Positions 31,718 through 42,238 of a stretch of 64,000 bases of DNA are shown here, piece after piece. The position numbers and the translations under genes were made by a program. Positions within the stretch are counted from its first letter, which is position 1; each line of letters opens with the position of its first letter. Source of the DNA: Gliomastix tumulicola (taxonomy: Eukaryota; Ascomycota; Sordariomycetes; Hypocreales; Bionectriaceae); NCBI GenBank assembly GCA_001599755.1, contig BCHX01000003.1, forward strand, positions 2,639,289 through 2,703,288, given 5' to 3'. The notes beneath the pieces are model-generated. The model was given only the letters and a program-made list of their open reading frames with translations, did not search any database and had not been told where the DNA came from.

Positions 31718-33764
31718 TCATGCCCCGGGAACTCGGAGGCCCGGGGGACCGCCAGCACCGCCAGCGAGCTTAGCAGCCAGTTTAGGATACTTCTCGGTCA
31801 CCTGGACCTGCGTCCTGGTCGCCTCAGCGTAGGAGAGAGCGTTGACGATCTCGCCTTCGGTTCGTGCCAGCTCTGCAGCACGCTCGAAGTACTTGAGCGC
31901 TGCAGGCACATTGTTCTGCTGAAGAAGCAACTGAGCCATGGTAGCCACAGCAATGTCACACTCCGGATCAACTGGCGTCTTGTTAGCATACATGGTAGGC
32001 GTGAGTGAAGACTGTTGCAACTTACTAATCAGAGCCTTCTGGCAGAGGTTCTCTGCCTCCTTGAAGTCCTGCTTCCATTGGAAGAGAGCCAAGGCCTTGT
32101 TGATGAGGGGCAGAACGTTCATGGACATGGGCTTGGACTGCTTCTCCATCTCCATGGCCGTGTCGAACTTCTCAATCGCCTCGGAGAAGTTGCCCTGGTC
32201 CAGGAGAAGCTCGCCGTAGTAGTTATAGACGTCGGGCACCTTGGGGAAGTTCTTGATACACCTGCGGAAGGTTGCCATGGAGGATGCAATAGAGCCCATC
32301 TTGTACTGTGTCACACCCAACTGGATGTGAGAGAAGATGAAGTCCTTGTCGAGGTCGATAGACTTCTGGTAATCCTTCTGCGCATCCGAGAGGTCACCCT
32401 TGATGAAGTGGGCTTGGGCGCGGTGGTAGAAGACGTCGGGGTCGTTGCCGTTGTGCTCGAGAGCCTTGGCAAACTCCTCCTCGGCCTTGATGGGGTCGCC
32501 CAGCTCAAGGCTGATGCTAGCGCGCTTGATGTAACTCTGCGTCAGAGTCGGGTCGAGCTCGATGCTCTTGTCGAAATCGGCCGTCGCATCAGCGTGGTTT
32601 CCGAGAAGCGTGCGGACTGTACCCCTGAGGTTATAGGCAAGGGCCTCGTGCTCGCCAAGATCTCCCAGCTCAAGCGCCTTCTCAAACGCTTGCCTCGCCT
32701 CCTCGTAGCCATCGCCAGTCTTCTTCTCCAGGCCCTGGAGGCCGAGCTGTAGCTGACCCTTGCCGGTGTTGGTGTCGAGTTCGACTGAGTCCTCGAGGTC
32801 CGCAGGACGGGGCTTCTGTCGGAAGCTCTGGAGGTAGTTGCCGACAAAGATAGGGCTGGGCATCTTGGGGGGGCGAGAAGCAATCATCTCCTTCGCCTTC
32901 TGCTCGGCGAAGGTCTTCAGGAGACGCTCGACGGCTTGAGCGGTCGACTCGCTCTTGAAGTTGTCGATGATGCAGGACGCAGTGAAGTCGAGGAGAGCCT
33001 CAGAGTACTTCTTCTGGTGCTCGTACGCCGTAGCACGACGGTTGATTGCCTTGACGTACTCGGGATCCATGGCGATCGCAGCGGTCGTGTCATCAATGAC
33101 CTGGTCCCACTCGCTCATGGCGCTGTGGCAAGCGGCGCGGTTGGAGTAGAACACGGGGTCGGGCTTGCACAGGATAGCCTTGGTGTACAGGCCGATGGCC
33201 TTGTTATATGCCTTATCGCCATACGCCTTGTTTCCTGCAGCCTTCAGTTTGGCAGCATATTCTTCGCGCTGGTCCGGGGTGAGACTAAGGACTGATGTCT
33301 CATCGATTTCTGGCAGTTCCGACTCGCTCGTAACGGACGCAGCCTGGGGCTGCGATGGCGCGGGGGTCTCGGGAGGTTCAGCGGCCTTGCGTTCGGCTTC
33401 TTTTCGCTTCCTCCTCTCTTTCTTGCTGATCTTCGGGCCGGACTCATCTTTCGACTTCTAGGATCAATGTTAGCCACGAGACTCTGGTCGCAAAACTTCC
33501 ATCCAGGAGGCGCAGATGGGTGACTGGGTATAGGTAACTTGTGAAGGAGAAGACCGAGGTGCATCGGGAATTACGTACAGCATCCGAGGTTAGATAGTAA
33601 ACAGCTCCAGCGCCGGTGACGACAACAGCAACACCAGCAATTGTGTAGACAACAGCCTTGTTCTCAGACACCCATGAGGAGACGCGATCCCAAAGGCCGG
33701 ACGACGAGTCGACGGGGATGGCCGTGGGCTGGCCAGGAGATAGAGAGGGCAGCGGATTAGACAT
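31718..33764 (-). CDS. tom70: Mitochondrial import receptor TOM70
   Basis: Exons 33579-33764, 32026-33457 and 31718-31971; 623 residues, normal for Tom70. Residues about 37-58 (AVVYTIAGVAVVVTGAGAVY) are the N-terminal outer-membrane anchor, followed by a charged linker (KKERRKRKEAERKA) and an array of TPR motifs, beginning EYAAKLKAAGNKAYGDKAYN and including FYSNRAACHSAMSEWDQVI, SYIKRASISLELGDPIKAE and FYHRAQAHFIKGDLSDAQKD. The last intron (31972-32025, GTAAGT...GCTAAC...CCAG) is 54 bp without stops; removing it yields the family sequence [20 protein letters not shown], so it is real. Tom70 receives carrier-type preproteins, with Hsp70/Hsp90 docking on the first TPRs, and passes them to Tom40. 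It ends GGPPGLRVPGA. Confidence 0.95.
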
Positions 33765-34475
33765 TTTGGAGAACTAGTAGAAGATGAAAAGGATTATTAA
33801 ATACAGGGAGGGGAAGGAATGAACAGAGGAGACCTCCGGTAAGCTGGAAGAAAGACGAAGAGATGTGTGGTGGAAGGAGGAATAAATCGAGCCTGCGCCG
33901 AGAAGATCCAGGGCAGGTTACGGGTTACGGAGTCGGTACGCGCAAAGAGAAAAAAGTTGATGATGACAGGACCCGTTGCACGAAATTTCCCAGCAGAGCT
34001 CATCTCGAGGCTCGGAACGAGTCTCCACAAGCATTGAAGGTTTACGGTACCAGTGCCCACTTGGAGCTGCTTGGCTAAGGAGAACCGAACGTTAATCCGT
34101 TCCGTCCCGTGTGCACTTTGCTGCCTGCCTACCCTATCATTGCCACCTGTGACATGAAGTCAGTCTGATCAAACACAGGTCAACGTTGGACGGACCGTGA
34201 CAGAAACAAAAGTGCTCGGCTTATATGCCACATAACGTATATCTAGCAATGTGACGCTGTTCTGATGTTTCCTCTTTACCCCTGCGGATAATAGTATGAA
34301 CTGCCGCTAGAACATAAACAATCCCCCCAATGCTCCACGGCAAATGATGCTGACTAAAAGAAAGCATGTGTATCGCGACGGGAAATCCATCCTCAACTTT
34401 TTTGCTGAGAAGGTAGAGTAACCTACTATATCATGCCGGCACTACGGTCCTCGGCCGTGCCACAAATCTGTCGAG
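33765..34475. promoter_or_regulatory. Divergent promoter region of TOM70 and ADC lyase
   Basis: About 710 bp between two divergent start codons. No specific element is strong enough to name; both core promoters and leaders should be here. Confidence 0.4.
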
Positions 34476-35362
34476 ATGGAGTCCTTCAGCCTAGTCTCAA
34501 CACCGCGATATGACCCCGGGCTGACAGAGGCCAAAGAGCGTGGGCTCGGCTTCGCGAGCTGGCACCATGACAAGGCATCGCCCTTCTATATGCTGGATTA
34601 TCACTATGAGCGATTGCTCAAAGGAGCAAAGCATTTTGGATGGCAACCAGCCATAGCAGCCCTTGGAAAGCCTTCATCTCTGGACTACCTGGTCGCTCAG
34701 CTTCAAGAGTTGATAGGCGACTCGCAGGATCCTCTGAGGCTGAGAATCTTGGTAGATCCTGACGGACAGATCAGATGTGAAAAATACGATGCTCCGCCAA
34801 TGGCCCTACAGAATCTGCTCCCCAAGCATCTTCCGCCCCCACCCTCGGAGGGAACCTCTCTCGGGAACCTGTCGCACAAGCCCGAGTATGCTGTGGTACT
34901 TGACACGGTGGGAACAGTCAGCTCTGAGCACACCTACTTCAAAACCACCTGCAGACCCATGTACGATGCGGCAAGAAGGAGAGCTGGGCTCACGCCCACA
35001 GACCTGAAGGAAGTGCTGCTGCTGAGCGAGGACAGGGACGTGGTCACAGAGGGAAGCATCACGACACCGTACTTCTGGAGAGATGGTAGGTGGGTGACTC
35101 CGCCGGTCTCGCGAGAGTATGCCGGACAGGTAGCTCAAGGTGGACAAGATGGGACATCTCGACGGTGGGCAATGGAGCGGTAAGTAGAGCTTACAGGGGA
35201 TGTATGCATCGAATATATCGGCTAATGGACAATCTGCTTAGGGGCTTTGCAGAGGAACAGGTCGTGCCTGTGAGCTCGCTGGTCGATGGTGAACAATGTT
35301 GGTTGAGCAACGGCGCAAAGGGCTTCTTGTTCGGTAGGATCCGCCTCTCGTCGGCGAAGTGA
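34476..35362 (+). CDS. Aminodeoxychorismate lyase-like class IV PLP enzyme
   Basis: Exons 34476-35179 and 35242-35362 (GTAAGT...GCTAAT...CTTAG); 274 residues. Residues MESFSLVSTPRYDP open the fold; SPFYMLDYHYERLLKGAKHF carries the helix bearing the family's conserved arginine. HTYFKTTCRPMYDAARRRAG contains the candidate PLP-binding Lys (FKTT), and EVLLLSEDRDVVTEGSITTPYF is the classic class IV motif with the PLP-pyridine Glu. The last exon completes the fold with GFAEEQVVPVSSLVDGEQCWLSN, matching the usual fungal ending. Such enzymes remove pyruvate from 4-amino-4-deoxychorismate to make p-aminobenzoate for folate (yeast ABZ2). The fold also covers branched-chain and D-amino-acid aminotransferases, but length and motifs best fit ADC lyase. 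Confidence 0.82.
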
Positions 35363-35839
35363 GGGCTATGAATCTCGGACCAACATTCCCGGTTTCACTG
35401 GGATATGATGCATTACATAGTATGACTTGTACAGGGGACACGCATACCCAGGGTGGCCGATACAGTGCAGGCTACTCGTCGGGTTTGTTTAGGTAGATAC
35501 CTAGCAGATAATATTGAAATTATCCATTTGGTTTATTTAAAATTTTGACTTATCGATCGATTATTTCCAGTTTACGAGTAAATTGGCCTATGAAACTTGG
35601 GGTTTCCGTTGCGCTGTCATTTGTTTGAGCGAGCTCGTTACAGCGCCGTTTAAAACGCCAGGATCTCCGCCAGTCAGAACACTTACGGGAGCTTTTTGCA
35701 TGCTGCTGCAACACGTAACTGCATCTGTCACATTCCCGGTCCCCTCACAATTCTGCACATTGCAACATCCCGTGAGGAGATCTTGCATCCCCATCATCGC
35801 CCATTTATCACGTCGCCGAAGACGGCCCGCGCCATCGGA
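35363..35839. other. Intergenic region between ADC lyase and F-box genes
   Basis: Includes an AT-rich patch at about 35505-35585. Both neighbours point right, so this is the 3' UTR of one and the promoter of the other. No gene seen. Confidence 0.45.
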
Positions 35840-38112
35840 ATGACTTCAGAGCGCGACCGCTCAGCTGAGGATTGGATACGCGATGGCCGCGACCAGTACG
35901 CGTCCAAGCGCTACAAGCCTGCGCTGGAGAGCTTCACCAAGGTTAGTCTGCCACAAGGCAAGCCCCAATCGTCAATTCCATTAGATTAGAGCTGATTTGG
36001 TACTCTTCCCCAGGCTATGAAGCGGTGTCCCTGCACCAAGGAGATGAAGAGGGAGAGATGCACGTGCAAGGACTACGAGAAGGCGGCGGCTGAAGGTCGC
36101 TCCATCTTCAACGAGGCATTGCACCATTGCAAGTGCGAAGTCGGCAAGACGTTCGAACAGTGCGACAATAAGCCGCACATCCAGGCCCTGGACTACCGAG
36201 CCGCAACATTCGAGGCTATGGGTGAGCTCGACCGAGCGAGACGGGATGCTGACTGGATGCTGGAGCTCGCTCCCCGACTTCCCGATGTATGACCTAGACC
36301 CAGTGCCTGAGAGTCTAGATGTTCGAGTTGCTGACATAGTTAGGGCTACCTTCGGCTGGGAAAGATCCTACGGCTTCAGAAGAAGAACGAGTTCGCCTGG
36401 AGGGTGTATAGTGGGGGGATCGAAGCCACGGCTACGCCTGACAATGCCAACGACGACCCAAAGGTCAAGGTACGAGATTGTTGCCCATGTGACCTCCATA
36501 CAGCTTCTATACGTCATCTTCTATTGTACTGACATGGCTATTTAGAAACTGTGCTTGGCTCGACAACCGCTACACGTTCGCTACGCTCGCCATGATCCTA
36601 TCCTGCTGCCACTGGATATTGTCAGGGTGCTCGTCGCAGAGCTGGATTTCGTGACTCTTGTGTGAGTTCTATGATGATGTTGTTCTCGCGATGGGAAAGT
36701 TATGGCCTGCTGACGGCTGACAGACGGTGTACTTGCGTGTCTAAAGCGTGGCGAGACGCATTGACTAGCGGATGGAACTCACACGCCTGGAAAGACCTTT
36801 CCTTCCCTGCCTTGAAAGGAAACAGACGTCCTCCCACAGACACTGCCCTGATCAGATTGCTAGGCTACTCGAGCCATCAAGTCCGCCACATCAGCATCCG
36901 TGGCGCCGACAAGTTCCGACTCTCACAGAGGAAGTTCCAGGCGATACTAGGGGCTGCTCGCCAGCTGGAGCACCTCGAGATCCACGGATCTCATCACAAA
37001 CTGGATGCCACCTCGTCAGTGCTTCCCAGTCTCAAGCGGCTCGTCTTGCTCAACAATAGACCCCCAAGGAGCATCCTGCACAATTTGGAAGCCACGCTTG
37101 AGAGCCTCCATCTCGGTCTCCCTGTGGGAAGACAGGTCTCGGAGAAGGTGCTATTCAGGAATACTCTGTCCAATTTGAAGTATTTCAGGCTCGAATATCC
37201 CGAGTGTTACGGCCTCCAATTGGTAAGTATTGCCTGGACAGTCCTGGCTAAACGGCAGATTAGTAACCCCTTGTTTCTCTTGTCTAGGACACCATTATGC
37301 GCAAGATGCCCAACCTCGAGCAGCTCTGCCTTGTCCGGGCCATGCCCTCTGCCTTCTTTATGGAGACCTACCCGCATTTCCCTTGGGCTAAACTGAAGGC
37401 TGTGGTAGCTTTGGAAATGGGGTTCCATCAGGACGTGATGCAGGTGGCGTTGTCGAGGTTGCTCTCCGTCTGCGGAGGCGATTCGCTACGGCACCTCGAG
37501 GTCACATCGTCCGGCACGCACGTCGATACCGAACACGAGAGTTGGCTGGATTTCTATAACCACGGCCCCGATACCATGGAGCTGGACAACATATACAAGA
37601 GAATCGAAGCCCTCCGGATGAGGAACATCGTAATCCACACCCAAGGCTGCCGGCAGCGCGTGACGCATTCGCTGGAAGAGGGGAGGCTGCACAGCATCGA
37701 CATCGTGTTCAACCAGCCCCCGCTCAACGAGTCACCGGAAGGCATCACGTCTAAAGGCCGCCTCGAGAGCTTCGAGTGGCTGCGTGGCTCGACGGCCATA
37801 CGTAGCCTGGGTCTCTTCAACTTTCGATTCACGCGGCTTCCCCGCAACGCAGAGGATCTTCCCCTTCTCGATTTCGTGGCGTCATTCCCGAATCTGGAGG
37901 TACTGGACATCAACTCGGAACATTACGACAGCGCGGAGCTCTGTTCAGTCATTGTGGATATCATCAAGATTGCCAAGCTGAAGAAGATCTATCAAGCTAC
38001 AGTCAAGGGCATCCAGCTCGACAAGCTGAAAGCGGTCGCTAAGAGTGCCAACGTGGAGCTCATCTGGGGTGAGCGGCCTGTTTTGTGGCCAGTTCCCCTT
38101 GATAATCCTTGA
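35840..38112 (+). CDS. TPR / F-box / leucine-rich protein, Pof3-Dia2 type
   Basis: Six exons: 35840-35941, 36014-36286, 36344-36469, 36546-36661, 36724-37222 and 37288-38112; 646 residues. TPR-like helices fill about 1-165 (WIRDGRDQYASKRYKPALES; ALDYRAATFEAMGELDRARR; GYLRLGKILRLQKKNEFAWR). Between the first two is a cysteine-rich insert (CPCTKEMKRERCTC ... HCKCEVGKTFEQC) that might bind metal. The F-box lies at about 186-225 (LPLDIVRVLVAELDFVTLVR, CTCVSKAWRDAL), split by an intron. The remainder is leucine-rich repeats (LEHLEIHGSH, LESLHLGL, LEVLDINSEHYDS). This domain order is that of fission yeast Pof3 and budding yeast Dia2, SCF ubiquitin-ligase adaptors that act at replication forks and in genome stability. 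A late GTGAGC at 38070 could give an alternative short last exon; I kept the uninterrupted end. Confidence 0.85.
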
Positions 38113-38345
38113 TTGGGCTATCCTGCTGGGCCCCTTCCTATATACCCTGAGCGAGCCTCGATGGTTTTATTGTGGCGGCTGGTCACTGTGGCGTGGTGAT
38201 CGAATTGCAGTTGGGAGACGCGTTGCTCAGATGCCGTCATGAATATGATGGCGAGTTACTCTGGCACTAGGACTGAACATGGAGGAGATCGCATGCAGGC
38301 CTGATATAGCTAGATAGACCAATGACGTCTGGCGAGACTGCTGTC

Positions 38346-39789
38346 TCAACCACGACCGACCTTGAAGGATAGGATCTATGTAGAGTTAGCGAGAGTCTCC
38401 TAGAAGGAATAAGAGACGGTGACCATACATCATTCTTTCCTACCGCGACAACATCATCCTCGGACACTCGCATACCACCAATGCCCTCCACGTAGGCTAT
38501 TGGAGCATCGCCCATGACCTTCTTCGCTACATCCCCCACCGTTAAACCCTTTTTCACGAGCACACAGTCTCGGAACACGGCCTTTGATTCAGCGGCACCG
38601 GAGCTAAATGTTGTTGTGTTCCGGACCGGAAACACAGGCACGAGTCCCAGCAACTCAGCAGCTCTTGTCAGCACCTGGACAACACCTGTCGATCCGAACC
38701 GATAGAGAACCATATCTTTCAGGTTCTCTATCCTATTCCTGTTCTTTTCGTCGAGGTCCTTCAGCCCGCCTCCCGTGGGGTCGCCCTGCTCTATTAGGTC
38801 TTCCTTGGTGTCCACAAACTCGCTGCCTTCAGTGTACTTGATGTACCCCTGCTTGGCCATCTTGCGCAGGAAGATCTCGGAGATGGCGGAGCACAGCACG
38901 ATCGACTTCGGGTCCTGCATCTTGGCGATCTTGGCGATGTTCTTGTCGGCGTCGGGATGGTCGATCTTATTGAGCGCGATGACGGTTGGGAACTTCTCGT
39001 CGACAAAGGCGTGAACGACATGCGCTACCGTCTCGTCGCTCCAGTCTTCGAGGGGCTCCTTGATCGCGGCCCGGTCGAGCGTCCTGTTGATGACGGTGGA
39101 CGTGGCGCCGTATCCGGAGAACTGGCCCCGTAGCGTCTCGACAGCCGTCGCCTTGACCGCCGTATGTCGCCGCCGGATCGACCCCCACCTCTGCATGAGG
39201 TTGCCCAGAATCCACGCGACGACCTCGCTGCGCAGCCAGGCAATGTCCACCGACGGGTCGTACCCCCTCGTCTCCTTGCCCTCGGCGTCCACAGTTCCCG
39301 ATGCGTCGACAACGTGTATAAGCGCATCAGCATGCCGCAAATCGTCGAGGAACTTGTTCCCTAGACCCCGGCCCTGGTGCGCGCCAGGGACCAGGCCGGC
39401 GACATCGAGAAGCTCTATGGGGACGGACCGTCTGCCCTCGACGCACGCGCCGTAGTTCGGTTTACACCTGTCGGAAACGCCATGTCTCGCGCACGCGCAG
39501 TCGATCTGGAGGTAGCCGATAGCCCGCTGGGGGTCAATAGTGGTGAACCTGGAGGGGGGGAGGCGCAAAGGTCAGCTCAAGGTCACTGGGAGCGCGCGGG
39601 ACCAGAGGGCTCGTACGGGAAGTTGCCTGTCCAATAAGAGAGAGTGTATCAGCGCCTAGCAGCTCAGGAAGCTAGAAGTGATACCGAATACCGACCGACT
39701 TTGGAGGAGGCGTCCGTTAGGCTGTTGAGGGTTGTGCTTTTCCCCGCGGAGGGCTTGCCCACGAGGCCAATCAACGGATCTCGGGGCAT
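38346..39789 (-). CDS. Obg/YchF-type GTPase (archaeal-like branch) with TGS-like C-terminus
   Basis: Exons 39696-39789, 39617-39626, 38429-39548 and 38346-38375; 417 residues. The second exon is only 10 nt; it is needed to make SSKVGNFPFTTIDPQRAIGY, the conserved switch I region. The last exon (10 codons) gives ILSFKVGRG. G motifs: G1 GKPSAGKST (residues 11-19), G2 NFPFTT, G3 DVAGLVPGAHQGRGLGNKFL, G4 NKID, G5-like SAIS. Between G2 and G3 is a Cys-containing insert (CACARHGVSDRCKPNYGACV) seen in the archaeal/fungal branch of the family. The C-terminus (RDCVLVKKGLTVGDVAKKVM ... VSEDDVVAVGKND) is a TGS-like domain. Relatives associate with ribosomes; the precise role of this branch is not well known. 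The donor of the first intron (GTCGGT) is atypical but is forced by the reading frame. Confidence 0.87.
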
Positions 39790-40260
39790 GATGAGCAGCA
39801 AGGAGAAGTCCGGGGGAAGACCTGGGCAGCAGCAGGTGTCTGATACAGTCAGCAAGCGATTGGCGGAGCCATCAACGACACAGCATAGGCGTGTTTGATG
39901 CGGAAATTGATGTCCATCAGTCTACTCTCTCGTCAATGGAGGGGCTCTTTTTTTCCCTCTCCGGCTGGCGGGTCGCGCCCCTCGGGCTCGACGTCACCAA
40001 TCAAGAACGACATGTACAGTGGAGACAGGTCTACTTCACATGCCACCAGATTTGTGCCAAGAACTTAGTACCTGTGAGGCTGGGGAACCCCGACCCTGGA
40101 ACCTTGGACCTGCAAGCGAGCCCCAGACTAAACCGCATGGAAGTCGATTTCCATGGAATTTATTTACCACGGTTAATTCTGGCGACTCGCATCGAGGCCA
40201 GCCGCGACGCTACCTTAATAGCACGACATTTCTCCCCCTGAATCCTGGATTTTGACCGAC
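39790..40260. promoter_or_regulatory. Divergent promoter region, GTPase / SET genes
   Basis: About 470 bp separating two divergent start codons; presumably both promoters. No individual site can be named. Confidence 0.4.
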
Positions 40261-42238
40261 ATGGCCTCTACTGAGCCGCCGTTGCAGGGTCTCTCTGCTT
40301 GGGCGCGGCTGAATTTCGTGGATTTCCTCGACACCAAGGTTGAGAACGTCCCCGGAAAAGGCCTCGGTCTCTTCACTACGCGGCCACGACTGGACGATGG
40401 AGGAAAGGACGATACGAAGCCGTTCCTGGAGGTCCCTAGGCAACTGATCTTGTCTGCTGAAGCAGTCGAAGACTATGCCAAGGTAGACCAGAACTTTCGT
40501 CAGTTGCTGGACAAAATCAACCCCCAAGTTCGTCACTCCTACGCCTGATGGTACCTGAAGAAGCTTCCCGCCGACTGAGACTTGCTCGATGTGTCGTATA
40601 GTCGCCGAGGACACGCATACTGCTATACCTGCTGGTCCACCTAAGGCATCCCGCTCGTGGTCAGACGCCGCAGCAGACACGGGGGGTAGCGTCAACGCCC
40701 TGGACGGATTATATCAAGTTCCTGCCCAAGGACGTTCCGCTTCCTACCTTGTGGTCGAGAGAGGAAATAGAACTCCTAAACGGGACGTCTCTGGAGGTCG
40801 GTCGGGCCCCTTTTGTTCTTCTCCAGGCCGCCCGGGGCCCCGAGGCATTACGAGTGACTCATTCTCGTTATCCTCGTCTTCGCCCCTTTTTCGTTTCCTA
40901 CACCCCATAGGCGTGGCGGGTGAACGGGGGTGCGAAGAGAAACCGGAAGGACAGTTGCGCTAACACGGTATACCCAGGCCGCCGTCGATGCTAAGCTCGC
41001 CTCTTTGGACCAGGAGTTCGAGAGTGTTCGCCTTCTGTCATCGGAGCTTCCGTATTGGCAAGCGTATCTGTGGGAAAGGGAGGCAGCGAAAGTGGAGGAT
41101 TGGGCTCTGCTCGACGCATGGTATCGATCGCGTTGCTTGGAGCTGCCTCAGTCGGGACACTCGATGGTTCCGTGCCTCGACCTGGCCAATCACTCCCGCG
41201 AGCCAAACGCCTTCTACGATCAGACGAGTGGGGGAGACGCGGTACTGCTGCCTCGACCGGGAGGCGCCACGGACGGTGGGGGTGAGATAACCATCTCGTA
41301 CGGAGGGTTGAAGTCTGCGGCCGAGATGCTCTTCAGCTACGGGTTCATAGACGAAAACTCGATCAACTCCGAAATGACGCTACCTTTCCAGGCATCTCAG
41401 GACGATCCACTCGCTCAGGCGAAGCTCCACGTCTATGAGGGATCACCAACCGTTCGGCTTATTCGGACAAACGGGATCATAGGGTGGGACAGTCCGTTTG
41501 TCCATCTCGCCGTCCTCAACGAGGAGGACGGGCTCGAATTTCGAATCCAGCAGGACATGTCCGGGGATCGCCAGCTACGTGTCTTTTGGCAGGAGGAGGA
41601 CGTGACTTCGCAGGTCTCCGACTTCGAGAGGCTCACGGAATCCCACCCTCTGTCGTCAGTATTCCGGCTCAGGGCCGTCGCCATGCTGGAGGAGATGGTC
41701 ACGGGACAGCTTCAGAGCATACACAACAGTCCCATCGCCGGAACGGACCCGTCGGGTGGATCTCCGGGATTCAGAGCGGACTGTGCACACGCTGCAAAGA
41801 CGCTGAGGGAGACTGAGACGCTGCTGCTCAGCGACACGCTGGCAGATTTCGGACATAAGGTGGGTTACACGACGCGCGCCAGGGTTTCAGAGGCAAAGAT
41901 GATGGGTGGCTCAGACATCTCGGGTCGTATTGGAGCACAGCACACACTCATCACTGTCTTGGGCGTCGCCGCCGCCGCCCCGGGGAGCTTGGGTGAAACC
42001 CCCGAGCTCGCTGGCGTGCGGCGTGTCGTCAAAGATTCTTTTGCTTATCCACTTGGGAGCATTCTCGTTGAGCGTTGAGCAGGCATGAACCCCCCTTTTG
42101 CTAACCAAGGCCACTCGCACTTAGAAAACAATCCTCCTTGCAGACGACTCCGTCCAGGCCTATCTCGGGCTGATGGAAGCTACCCAAAACGAACAGCCGG
42201 CCCCACAGCCGGCCAATGAGGAGCCGGATTTTAGCTGA
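40261..42238 (+). CDS. SET-domain lysine methyltransferase, Rubisco-LSMT/RKM class
   Basis: Exons 40261-40527, 40602-40796, 40978-41859 and 42125-42238, all phase 0; 485 residues. The SET core begins VPGKGLGLFTTR (about residue 31), is interrupted by a long helical insert (TPWTDYIKFLPKDVPLPTLW, YWQAYLWEREAAKVEDWALL), then resumes with VPCLDLANHSREPNAFY (NHS near 225) and GEITISYGGLKSAAEMLFSY, the cofactor-binding and catalytic motifs. The C-terminal half is the Rubisco-LSMT substrate-binding domain. I extend the gene to a final exon because DFGHK + KTILLADDSVQAYLGLME restores the usual helical end; reading through the 265-bp intron would instead give 73 unrelated residues ending at 42078. Family members methylate lysines of ribosomal proteins or elongation factors (yeast Rkm enzymes, fission yeast Set10/Set11). 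The substrate here is unknown. Confidence 0.85.

Noticed and set aside
38061..38240. Extra last exon of the Pof3/Dia2-like gene (GTGAGC ... TTGCAG, ending VAQMPS)
   Set aside because: Splice signals are plausible, but the uninterrupted end (WGERPVLWPVPLDNP) looks more like a normal C-terminus and needs no 150-bp intron.
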